Source: Myxococcota bacterium (lineage in GTDB: Bacteria > Myxococcota > Polyangia > GCA-2747355 > JAKLHH01). Taken from it: DNA of 5,675 bases. Positions 1 to 5,062 of this stretch are shown here, one piece after another; positions within the stretch are counted from its first letter, which is position 1; each line of letters opens with the position of its first letter. Below the pieces are notes generated by a model. That model was not told the origin of the DNA, did not search any database, and saw only the letters and a list, made by a program, of their open reading frames with translations. The translations under genes and the position numbers were made by a program. The stretch is from assembly GCA_022710245.1 (NCBI GenBank), contig JAKLHH010000569.1, positions 1 through 5,675 of the forward strand, read 5' to 3'.

Positions 1-297
1 CACCAGGTCGAGCTCGCGCTGCACCACCAGCCGCTCGCGGTACATGAAGTCCGCGACGGTGATCTCCTCGGTGATCTCGGTGCGGATGCCGTGCAGCTTG
101 TTCCGCGTCAACCCGTAGACGTAGAGCGCGCTCTCGCGCAGCGTCTTGGAGGGGATCGTCCCCCAGTTGATGCACGTCCCGCCGACCACGTGGGCGCGCT
201 CGACGATGGCGACTCGCTTCCCGGCGCGCGCCGCCAGGATGGCGCCGCGCTCGCCCGCCGGCCCGCCCCCGAGCACCACGAGGTGAAAGTGATCCAT
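1..297 (-). CDS. sthA: Soluble pyridine nucleotide transhydrogenase (SthA-like), N-terminal part
   Basis: Only the first 99 residues are inside the window; the rest lies beyond the left edge. The protein opens with an FAD-binding Rossmann motif (GGGPAG at residues 10-15) and a beta-strand ending in E33 that should contact the FAD ribose. A GGTCINWGTIPSK segment follows at residues 39-51. Dihydrolipoamide dehydrogenases and glutathione reductases have CxxxxC here; this protein keeps C42 but has T47 in place of the second Cys, as in E. coli SthA (CTHWGTIPSK). That rules out a redox-active disulfide and favours the cytosolic FAD enzyme that exchanges hydride between NADPH and NAD+. The ATG at 295-297 puts the Rossmann motif at the usual distance from the N-terminus. 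An AAAGG-like ribosome site lies only about 3 nt upstream. The family call is firm. The exact function depends on the missing NAD(P) and dimerisation domains. Confidence 0.85.
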   Translation of the reverse strand, partial: MDHFHLVVLGGGPAGERGAILAARAGKRVAIVERAHVVGGTCINWGTIPSKTLRESALYVYGLTRNKLHGIRTEITEEITVADFMYRERLVVQRELDLV

Positions 298-375
298 GCG
301 CCTTTCCCACGATCCGCGGCGGTTATGATGGCACCCGGGCAGCGCAGCGGCAACCTCGACGGCAGGCAACGAGGG

Positions 376-401
376 GAGACGCCGGAGACGCCGCGAGACG
401 C
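376..401. repeat. Short tandem repeat, GAGACGCCG x2 plus partial copy
   Basis: GAGACGCCG occurs at 376-384 and 385-393, followed after one base by a partial copy (GAGACGC) at 395-401. It lies in the 121-bp gap between the HNH gene and the transhydrogenase gene. It has no clear function and may be simple slippage. Confidence 0.5.
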
Positions 402-418
402 AGGAGTCTGGCCCGCCG

Positions 419-775
419 CTACTCCTCGGGTGGGTCGCGCCAGCGCTGGCGCCGCCGCCGCTGGAGCCGCTCGATGATCGCGAGGAGCTTGGGGTCGTCG
501 GCGCGCTGGAGATCGTGCCGCACCCCCTTCTGCTGATTGCAGCGCGCGCAGGCGAGCCCCAGGTTCTCCAGCGCGTCGGTGCCCCCGTGCGTGCGGGGCA
601 CGATGTGCTCGATGGTGGCCCGGCTGATGGGCCGCCCGTCGAGCTCGATCAGGAGGTGGGCGCTGCAGTGCAGGCACTTGCCCAGCCAGACCTCGCGCCC
701 GCGGTGCTCGGCGCGCTCGAAGGTCGCGTCGGTCGCGACGATGGAGAGGATCCGGGCCGCCGTGCGGTCACCCAT
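419..775 (-). CDS. Small stand-alone HNH endonuclease
   Basis: This 118-residue protein consists mostly of one HNH (beta-beta-alpha metal) nuclease fold. Two zinc-knuckle Cys pairs are visible, C34-x2-C37 and C76-x2-C79. Between them lies the catalytic motif E56-H57-I-V-P, then GGTDALEN with N71, and finally CARCNQQKG with N80 at the third metal-ligand position, giving an H-N-N variant. The C-terminus is very basic (RRRRQRWR, residues 106-113), fitting non-specific DNA contact. The family cleaves DNA using one divalent metal. Small solo members occur in restriction, phage packaging and chromosomal contexts, and nothing nearby tells which applies. The ATG at 773-775 is supported by an AAAGGAG ribosome site at 788-794, 12 nt upstream. 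The stop is TAG at 419-421. The gene is divergent from the kinase at 860 and 121 bp upstream of the transhydrogenase gene on the same strand. Confidence 0.85.
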   Translation of the reverse strand: MGDRTAARILSIVATDATFERAEHRGREVWLGKCLHCSAHLLIELDGRPISRATIEHIVPRTHGGTDALENLGLACARCNQQKGVRHDLQRADDPKLLAIIERLQRRRRQRWRDPPEE

Positions 776-806
776 TGGTAGAACCTACTCCTTTGTCCTG
801 CGGCGA

Positions 807-835
807 TCGACTCGCGAACTCCTTGGGGTTAAGAT
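807..835 (+). promoter_or_regulatory. Candidate sigma-70-type promoter for the kinase at 860
   Basis: TCGACT at 807-812 (4 of 6 matches to TTGACA) and TAAGAT at 830-835 (4 of 6 to TATAAT) are separated by 17 bp. A start about 7 nt downstream would give a leader of roughly 18 nt before the GTG at 860, with AGGA at 850-853 as the ribosome site. The AT-richer patch around 829-835 stands out in this GC-rich background. This is a motif match only. Confidence 0.35.
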
Positions 836-859
836 GGGCGTCTACCATCAGGACGCGAA

Positions 860-2452
860 GTGCGGATCTGCCCCGAGTGCCGGGCCTCCTATGACGAGGC
901 CGTACACGTCTGTCCCCAGGACGGAGTGCCGCTGATCGAGGTCAGCCAGACCTTCGCGGCGACCACCATCCCGCCCGAGCCAGGGGTCGACCACCACGTC
1001 GGCCCGCGGCTGACACCGGGGATGATGGTCCACGAGTACCGCATCGAGCACGAGATCGGCGAGGGGGGCATGGGGGTCGTCTACCGCGCCATCCACCCGG
1101 TGATCGAGAAGGTGGTCGCGGTGAAGGTGATCAACCGGCGCTTCGCGGGCAACCCGAAGGCGGTCTCCCGCTTCGTCATGGAGGCGCGCGCCGTCAACGA
1201 GATCGGGCACCACAACATCGTCGACATCTTCTCCATCGGCGAGCTCGACGACGGCCGCAACTTCATGGTGATGGAGCTCCTCGACGGCGCGAACCTGCAC
1301 CAGCACCTGGGACGGGTCGGCCGCTTCCGCCCCGGCGCGCTCCTGCCGGTCTACGAGCAGGTCTGCGACGCGCTCGACGCCGCGCACGCGAAGGGCTTCC
1401 TCCATCGCGACCTCAAGCCCGAGAACATCGTCGTCCTCCGGCGGCCGCCGCAGCCCTTCATCAAGATCCTCGACTTCGGCCTCGCCAAGCTGAAGGGCGC
1501 GGTGAGCCAGCACACCGAGGTGGGCGCCATCGTCGGCACCCCGGAGTACATGGCGCCCGAGCAGGCCCAGGGGCACGAGGTGGACGTGCGCACCGACGTC
1601 TACGCGCTCGGCATCATGCTCTACGAGCTGACCACCGGGTGCCGCCCGTTCCAGGACCCCTCGCCGCTGCGCATCCTCGCCATGCAGCAGCGCGACGCGC
1701 CGATGCCCCCCTCGCACCTGACAGCGATGCCGAAGAAGCTGGAGCAGGTGATCCTGCGGGCGCTGGCGAAGGAGCCCGGCGACCGCCAGGGCGGTGTCCG
1801 CGAGCTGATGGAGGAGCTCCGCCGGGCCGTACCGGAGGCGCTGCCCTGGCCAGGCGGCGACGCGACCGCGGCAGAGCTCTCCGAGGCCGCGGCCGAGGCG
1901 ACCGCGACCGTCGTCGACGACCTCGGCGACCTCGACGCGACCCGCGGCCAGGCGCCCCCGCGGCGCGAGCAGGGCGAGACGCTCCCGCCGGACAGCGGAC
2001 AGGGCGGGACCTTCGCGCAGGACCACGCGCGAGGCGAGACGCTCCCGCTCCTCGGCCTCGCCACCGACAGCGAGATCACGCTCGTCGCGGAGGAGCGCGC
2101 TCACGCGGCGCGCACGCAGCCGATGATCCGGCCGCCCCCCGAGCAGCTCGCGCAGGCGCGCACCGCGGTGCTCGACACCGAGGGAGGCGACGGGCTGGCC
2201 CGCTCGTACACGGTGCCCGAGGTCGCGCCCATCATCGAGCGCCCAGCGCCTGCCGCCCGCGGCGGTCCGGCGCCAAAGCCGCCGCAGCCGCGCCGCCTCG
2301 CACCGCCCGCCAGGTACGGCGCCCACGAGCACACGCACGAGACGCGGCTGCCGGAGCCTCGCTCGGCCAGCTCGTTCTGGTTCTGGCTCGGCCTCCTCGC
2401 CATCATCGCGGCAGCTGGCGTGGCGTCCTGGTTGCTGCTGCGCTTCCGCTGA
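860..2452 (+). CDS. Membrane-anchored Ser/Thr protein kinase with Cys-containing N-terminus
   Basis: This 530-residue Hanks-type kinase transfers ATP phosphate to Ser/Thr of partner proteins. Residues 1-25 form a ribbon-like CPEC...CPQDG motif (C4, C7, C18), possibly metal-binding although a fourth Cys is absent. The catalytic domain (about 60-325) is complete: glycine loop G67-x-G69-x2-G72, K89, alpha-C E108, HRDLKPEN at 182-189 with D184, DFG at 205-207, GTPEYMAPE at 226-234, D246 and R309. It should therefore be active. A Pro/Ala/Arg-rich, probably disordered linker (about 326-501) contains three 10-residue repeats. One hydrophobic helix follows at about 506-527 (FWFWLGLLAIIAAAGVASWL), leaving only three residues after it. 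The kinase is thus anchored by its tail, with no external sensor domain, so input probably comes from inside the cell or membrane. The start is GTG at 860 with AGGA 6 nt upstream. The last four codons and stop lie in a 23-bp repeat found again at 3302. Confidence 0.93.
   Translation: MRICPECRASYDEAVHVCPQDGVPLIEVSQTFAATTIPPEPGVDHHVGPRLTPGMMVHEYRIEHEIGEGGMGVVYRAIHPVIEKVVAVKVINRRFAGNPKAVSRFVMEARAVNEIGHHNIVDIFSIGELDDGRNFMVMELLDGANLHQHLGRVGRFRPGALLPVYEQVCDALDAAHAKGFLHRDLKPENIVVLRRPPQPFIKILDFGLAKLKGAVSQHTEVGAIVGTPEYMAPEQAQGHEVDVRTDVYALGIMLYELTTGCRPFQDPSPLRILAMQQRDAPMPPSHLTAMPKKLEQVILRALAKEPGDRQGGVRELMEELRRAVPEALPWPGGDATAAELSEAAAEATATVVDDLGDLDATRGQAPPRREQGETLPPDSGQGGTFAQDHARGETLPLLGLATDSEITLVAEERAHAARTQPMIRPPPEQLAQARTAVLDTEGGDGLARSYTVPEVAPIIERPAPAARGGPAPKPPQPRRLAPPARYGAHEHTHETRLPEPRSASSFWFWLGLLAIIAAAGVASWLLLRFR
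1971..2060 (+). repeat. Three 30-bp repeat units within the kinase linker
   Basis: A 16-bp sequence (GGCGAGACGCTCCCGC) is exact at 1973-1988 and 2033-2048, with a diverged copy midway at about 2003. The 30-bp period encodes three 10-residue units. Their cores are GETLP (residues 372-376), GGTFA (382-386) and GETLP (392-396). Each unit has a Thr at the same position. The regular spacing indicates in-frame duplication inside the linker between kinase domain and membrane helix. Confidence 0.75.
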
Positions 2453-2460
2453 TCGCACCG
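2438..2460 (+). repeat. 23-bp direct repeat, left copy (kinase 3' end)
   Basis: The 23 bases starting CTGCGCTTCC and ending GATCGCACCG are identical to 3302-3324, with mismatches immediately outside on both sides. This copy contains the last four kinase codons (Leu-Arg-Phe-Arg), the TGA stop and 8 bp beyond. It is therefore the functional copy, and the right one is probably the duplicate. Confidence 0.9.
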
Positions 2461-2490
2461 GTCACGCCGTTCGCCGGTCGCAGGGGTCGC

Positions 2491-2580
2491 GCCGTTTTCG
2501 CCGCGGTCTGGGCCACGCCGGGGCTGCGCGAGGTCGTCGGCACGAACGGCACCATCCTGCACCGGACCGACGACGGCTCT
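2491..2580 (+). pseudogene. Beta-propeller (Ycf48/BNR-like) repeat fragment
   Basis: Translation in the frame beginning at 2491 gives about 30 residues resembling one blade of the Ycf48/BNR-type propeller repeat. The readable pieces are AVFAAVWATPG, LREVVGTNGTILHRTDDGS. The family pattern is roughly aVWg...vvVG.nGTIlHs.DgG. There is no plausible start codon with a ribosome site, and the pattern decays after 2580. A full protein would have several blades plus an export signal. I read this as a leftover of a larger gene. A chance match in GC-rich DNA is possible but less likely given the match across VWxxxG, VVGxNGTILH and DDG together. Confidence 0.45.
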
Positions 2581-2632
2581 GCGCCGGGCTCCAGCCTGGG
2601 CAATGATGCTCTCGCAATCCCGCTGCCCTGGC

Positions 2633-2724
2633 TGACCTGGGCTGCGCGCCGCCGCACCCGAGCTCCACGCGAGGGCCCGAAACTCCACAGGGGTCAGCTG
2701 GCCCATCGAATGCAACCGTGCTCG
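2633..2724 (-). pseudogene. Possible IS3-family transposase (OrfB) C-terminal remnant
   Basis: On the minus strand 2724-2671 reads RARLHSMGQLTPVEFRAL. This closely resembles the conserved end of IS3-family OrfB/rve integrases (typically RRLHSxLGYLTPxEF). Reading frame before it loses resemblance to the integrase core, and no stop falls soon after it, so only a scrap would survive. Just downstream, 2633 on the plus strand begins TGACCTGGGCTGC, in the position and orientation of an IS3-type right terminal repeat (which commonly starts TGA). The left terminus, OrfA and the DDE residues are absent. The motif is short, so the call is tentative. Confidence 0.35.
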
Positions 2725-2749
2725 GCAGCTGCCACGAAGGGGTGCTGCG

Positions 2750-3298
2750 ATGCTTCGTCACCTGCCCTCGAGCGTCCTCATCGCCGGTCTCCTGCTCGCC
2801 ATGAGCGCCGCGTATGCCGCGCCGCCACCATCTCCGCAGGTCGCCGAGATCGATCGCCAGATCGCGGCCATCGGGCGCGGGGTCCCACGGGCGCTGCAGG
2901 GGCGGGCGAAGCAGCTGGCCTCACGAGCGGAGGCCCCGTACACCCGCGTGACGAGCACCGCGGACGCCATCTTTCTGCGGCAGGCGCGGCCGGGGGACAC
3001 GTTCTACCCGGACGCCGTGCATGAGTCCATCCTCCTCGGAACGCACGGCAAGCGGCTCTTCCACGAGCTCGAGGTCACCCGCGCCGAAGGGCTCCGCTAC
3101 GTCCGCAGCTCCATTTTCACGCGTCTCCCCGACGGCCGCGTGGCTGGCGTGACCGAGACGATGAAGATCGACATGCGACCGGCCGCCGTCGCGGAGCATG
3201 GACCTGCCGGGGTCACCACCCGGTCGACGCGCAGCTGGGTGAGCTCCGCCAGCGGACGACGGCGAACCCTCACGCCGGCCAGCGCCTCGCAGCGCTGA
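2750..3298 (+). CDS. Small exported protein of unknown family
   Basis: I do not recognise this 182-residue protein. Residues 1-23 are a clear Sec signal peptide: a basic start (MLRH), hydrophobic core LIAGLLLAMSAA, and an A-Y-A end followed by PPPSPQ. The mature part begins with a helical, charged stretch (about 30-62). A central region (about 72-140) follows that looks beta-rich and well folded, including FLRQARPGDTFYPDAVHES and RLFHELEVTRAEGLRYVRSS. The last 35-40 residues are Ser/Arg/Thr-rich and look like out-of-frame translation, so a 3' frameshift or truncation is possible. The ATG at 2750 has AAGGGG at 2737-2742, 7 nt upstream. It is the only apparent complete gene between the two 23-bp repeats, ending 3 bp before the right copy. 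It visibly uses more A/T-ending codons early on (CTT, CGT, TAT, CCA, TCT) than the kinase genes. A periplasmic or surface role is inferred. Confidence 0.6.
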   Translation: MLRHLPSSVLIAGLLLAMSAAYAAPPPSPQVAEIDRQIAAIGRGVPRALQGRAKQLASRAEAPYTRVTSTADAIFLRQARPGDTFYPDAVHESILLGTHGKRLFHELEVTRAEGLRYVRSSIFTRLPDGRVAGVTETMKIDMRPAAVAEHGPAGVTTRSTRSWVSSASGRRRTLTPASASQR

Positions 3299-3301
3299 GG
3301 T

Positions 3302-3324
3302 CTGCGCTTCCGCTGATCGCACCG
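3302..3324 (+). repeat. 23-bp direct repeat, right copy
   Basis: This copy is identical to 2438-2460 over 23 bases. It starts 4 bases past the TGA of the small exported-protein gene. It lies outside any gene here, whereas the left copy is the kinase 3' end, so this is the duplicate side of the pair. Confidence 0.9.
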
Positions 3325-3350
3325 TCCGGACCGGGCGCGCGGAGGACAGG

Positions 3351-3367
3351 CCGGCGTGCAGCGCCGG
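3351..3367. terminator. GC-rich hairpin between convergent genes
   Basis: CCGGCG at 3351-3356 pairs perfectly with CGCCGG at 3362-3367 around a 5-nt loop (TGCAG). It sits between plus-strand genes ending at 3298 and a minus-strand gene ending at 3392, where a bidirectional terminator is expected. No T-tract follows on either strand, so it may act with Rho or only stabilise the 3' ends. Confidence 0.35.
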
Positions 3368-3371
3368 GGGC

Positions 3372-3405
3372 TCAGCCGACCGCCTGGCCGATCAGCCGAC
3401 CGCCT
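3372..3405 (-). repeat. 14-bp tandem repeat at the kinase stop
   Basis: TCAGCCGACCGCCT occurs at 3372-3385 and 3392-3405, a period of 20 bp. On the minus strand the second copy contains the last codons and TGA stop of the kinase gene. The first is an extra copy just downstream. It looks like a local duplication of the gene end, out of frame, without effect on the coding sequence. Confidence 0.7.
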
Positions 3406-4213
3406 CGCTGAGCCTGCGCGCGAACTCCTCGGACGTGGGGCGCGCCGAGGGCTCCTTGGCGAGGCCCGCCAGCAGCACCTCCTCGACCGCCAGCGGACAG
3501 GGGAAGCGCGGCGGCGCCTCGCGCGTCTGGTCGATCAGGATCTGCATGGGGCTGCGGCCGTCGAAGGGGCGCCGCCCGGCGAGCATCTCGTAGGTCATCA
3601 CCGCGACCGCGTAGAGGTCGGCGGCCTCGCCGGCGGGCTTCCCCCGCGCCCGCTCGGGCGCCATGTACTGCGGCGTGCCGAAGAGCTGCCCCTCGACGGT
3701 GAGCGCGGCGGCCTGACGGCCGGTGACCTTGGCCATCCCGAAGTCGGCGAGCTTCACGGCGACGTGCTCGGGCGCCGCGAGCAGGACGTTCTCCGGCTTG
3801 ATGTCGCGATGGATGATGCCCTGCGCGTGCGCCTCGGTGAGACCGCAGCAGACCTGCGAGATGATGTCGCGCACGTCCGCCAGGGGCAGCACGGGGCTCT
3901 GCTCCAGCTTGGCGCGGAGGTCGATGCCGTCCACCCACTCCATCGCCACGTAGGGCGCGTTCCCCTCGGCGACGCCGGTCCCCAGGATGCGCACGATGCA
4001 GGGGTGGCTCAGCCGCCGCAGGATCTCCACCTCCTGCGCGAGGCGCTGGATGTCCTCGAGCCCCAGCGAGTCGGGCCGCATCACCTTCAGCGCGACCCGC
4101 TCGCCGGTGCGCGCGTCGACGCCGCGCCAGACGGTGGCGACGGCGCCGTGGCCGATCAGCTGCTCCGCACGGTAGCGGCGATCGAGCAGCTGCGGCGGGG
4201 GGTGTTCGATCAC
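3392..4213 (-). CDS. Minimal soluble Ser/Thr protein kinase
   Basis: This 273-residue protein is a Hanks-type kinase catalytic domain almost end to end, with no membrane segment or sensor domain. It has the glycine loop G21-H-G23 followed by A26 in place of the usual third Gly, K43, alpha-C E61 and HRDIKPEN at 135-142 with D137. It also has DFG at 157-159, GTPQYMAPE at 179-187, D199, and the late conserved Arg in KEPSARPT. All catalytic residues are present, so activity is expected; G-to-A at the third loop position is tolerated in some kinases. The start chosen is GTG at 4211-4213, overlapping the HAD stop as GTGA, with GGAG at 4222-4225, 8 nt upstream. An in-frame GTG at 4220-4222 is an alternative. 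The overlap implies translational coupling, so the kinase is made together with the phosphatase-like protein and may act in the same pathway. It is convergent with the anchored kinase at 860-2452. Confidence 0.92.
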   Translation of the reverse strand: MIEHPPPQLLDRRYRAEQLIGHGAVATVWRGVDARTGERVALKVMRPDSLGLEDIQRLAQEVEILRRLSHPCIVRILGTGVAEGNAPYVAMEWVDGIDLRAKLEQSPVLPLADVRDIISQVCCGLTEAHAQGIIHRDIKPENVLLAAPEHVAVKLADFGMAKVTGRQAAALTVEGQLFGTPQYMAPERARGKPAGEAADLYAVAVMTYEMLAGRRPFDGRSPMQILIDQTREAPPRFPCPLAVEEVLLAGLAKEPSARPTSEEFARRLSEAVG

Positions 4214-4866
4214 GAGGCCCACTCCAGGACCGGCCAGCCGCGCCAGCGCGCGTAGAGGCGCAGGCGCAGGTCCGGGTTGACGACGCGCGGCCGTCCCACG
4301 CTGAGCAGCATCGGGAGGTCGGTGAAGGAGTCGGTGTAGAAGTAGCTGCGGGAGAGGTCCACGCCCACCTCGCGGGCGTAGCGCTCGGCGAGCGCCACCT
4401 TGCCGCTCCCGTAGCAGAGGGGGAGCACGGGCTCGCCGGTGAGGACGCCGCCCCGCACCTCGTAGGTCGAGGCGATCCAGGCGTCGAGGGTGAGCTCCTC
4501 GGAGACGACGCGGGCCATGTACGGCGAGGACGAGGTGAGCAGCACGCACAGGTCGCCCGCTCGGCGGTGCTCGTCGAGCGCGCGCCGCGCCCCCGCGGCG
4601 ACCAGGTGCTTGATCTCGAGGTCGAACCACTCGCGCGTCCAGCGCGCCAGCGTCTCCTCGCGCTCGCCGCGGTAGACCGCCAGCGCCTTGCGCATGGAGG
4701 CCTCGATGTCGACCAGGCTGAGGCGGTACGCGATCAGCATCATGGTCGCCTCGGCGACCTGCCGGAGCGTGATCCGCTTCAGGCGCCGCTCGCGCTGCAC
4801 CCAGAGCGCGCCGCTGTTGACGGTGAGCAGGGTGCGATCGAGGTCGAAGAAGGCCGCGGTCCTCAT
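4210..4866 (-). CDS. HAD-superfamily subfamily IB phosphatase-like hydrolase
   Basis: The 218-residue protein carries all four HAD motifs: FFDLDRTL with nucleophile D8 and acid/base D10, LLTSSSP with S112/S113, K156 in GSGKVALAERYA, and YTDSFTDLP with D179 and D183 for Mg2+. A helical cap lies between motifs I and II (about 18-90). This arrangement is subfamily IB, the SerB-like group that hydrolyses small phosphomonoesters through an aspartyl-phosphate. Length is typical of the generic HAD-IB family. The substrate cannot be told; phosphoserine is possible but not shown. The ATG at 4864-4866 places motif I at residue 6. The ribosome site is weak. A TAGAGT hexamer at 4880-4875 lies so close that a nearly leaderless transcript is conceivable. 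The TGA stop overlaps the kinase start by 4 bp, making a two-gene operon. Confidence 0.9.
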   Translation of the reverse strand: MRTAAFFDLDRTLLTVNSGALWVQRERRLKRITLRQVAEATMMLIAYRLSLVDIEASMRKALAVYRGEREETLARWTREWFDLEIKHLVAAGARRALDEHRRAGDLCVLLTSSSPYMARVVSEELTLDAWIASTYEVRGGVLTGEPVLPLCYGSGKVALAERYAREVGVDLSRSYFYTDSFTDLPMLLSVGRPRVVNPDLRLRLYARWRGWPVLEWAS

Positions 4867-4913
4867 GCGCCGCTACTCTAGCCGGCGTGGGGGCACCTGG
4901 CCAGCCCCGGGGA

Positions 4914-4929
4914 GGAGCAAGAGTGCTCC
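4914..4929. other. Intergenic hairpin GGAGCA-AGAG-TGCTCC
   Basis: A perfect 6-bp inverted repeat (4914-4919 with 4924-4929) with a 4-nt AGAG loop lies between the divergent HAD gene and the beta-barrel gene. It is 47 bp upstream of the HAD start and about 80 bp upstream of the sigma-54-like element. It could be an operator or activator site. Chance is possible for a 6-bp stem. Confidence 0.3.
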
Positions 4930-5008
4930 CACCGTCAGTCCGCTAACCGTCCGCTCGGCGCCGGCCGTGCGCAATGGTGCGACCTCCGTCACTTCGCGCT
5001 TGTAGGTG

Positions 5009-5024
5009 TGGCATCAGGTGTGCA
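5009..5024 (+). promoter_or_regulatory. Candidate sigma-54 (-24/-12) promoter
   Basis: TGGCATCAGGTGTGCA fits the sigma-54 pattern TGGCAYG-N4-TTGCW with two mismatches. The invariant GG (5010-5011) and GC (5022-5023) are separated by the required 10 bp. A start about 12 nt after the GC would fall near 5035, giving a leader of about 28 nt before the ATG at 5063, with GAGG at 5053-5056 as the ribosome site. If real, transcription needs an enhancer-binding ATPase activator, common in Myxococcota. Evidence is the motif and its placement only. Confidence 0.4.
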
Positions 5025-5062
5025 ACGAGGGTCGCTGTAGGTCCCTCCTGACGAGGCACTTG

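Larger units (their letters stand above)
2461..3301. mobile_element. Possible inserted segment between 23-bp direct repeats
   Basis: These 841 bp lie exactly between two identical 23-bp sequences, the left being the 3' end of the kinase gene. Inside are a propeller-like fragment without start or stop, a possible IS3-type transposase tail and one small gene for an exported protein. This mix contrasts with the tight, intact genes around it. Duplication of a gene's 3' end on both sides is the pattern left by site-specific integration, and a large target duplication or recombination event could give the same result. No integrase or complete transposase is present, so this is inference from the repeat and content. 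Confidence 0.35.

Noticed and set aside
108..677. A minus-strand open frame spanning the HNH and transhydrogenase genes
   Set aside because: It is out of frame with both genes, and its Pro/Arg/Ala-rich product has no motif. Both real genes read clearly in other frames with ribosome sites.
848..2458. A 536-codon open frame on the minus strand antisense to the large kinase gene
   Set aside because: It mirrors the G/C-ending codon bias of the kinase and is rich in Arg, Asp, Val and His low-complexity sequence with no recognisable domain. The plus strand has an unmistakable complete kinase.
1639..3024. A 461-codon plus-strand open frame overlapping the kinase C-terminus and running past it
   Set aside because: Most of it is Arg/Ala-rich shadow translation of the kinase gene. 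Only the short 2491-2580 part resembles a protein family, and it has no start of its own.
3356..4255. A 299-codon plus-strand open frame antisense to the minimal kinase
   Set aside because: It is a mirror of the kinase codon bias, without domains; the minus-strand kinase has every catalytic motif.
4214..4630. Upstream extension of the minimal kinase into the HAD gene
   Set aside because: The extra 139 residues are Arg/Ala-rich shadow translation of the HAD coding sequence. The GTG overlapping the HAD stop, with a GGAG site, gives a normal kinase N-terminus.
4868..4903. A sigma-70 promoter giving a leaderless HAD transcript (TGGCCA-N17-TAGAGT on the minus strand)
   Set aside because: Both hexamers match only 4 of 6 bases and the region is GC-rich. 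It is noted in the HAD entry but is too weak to list as a promoter.
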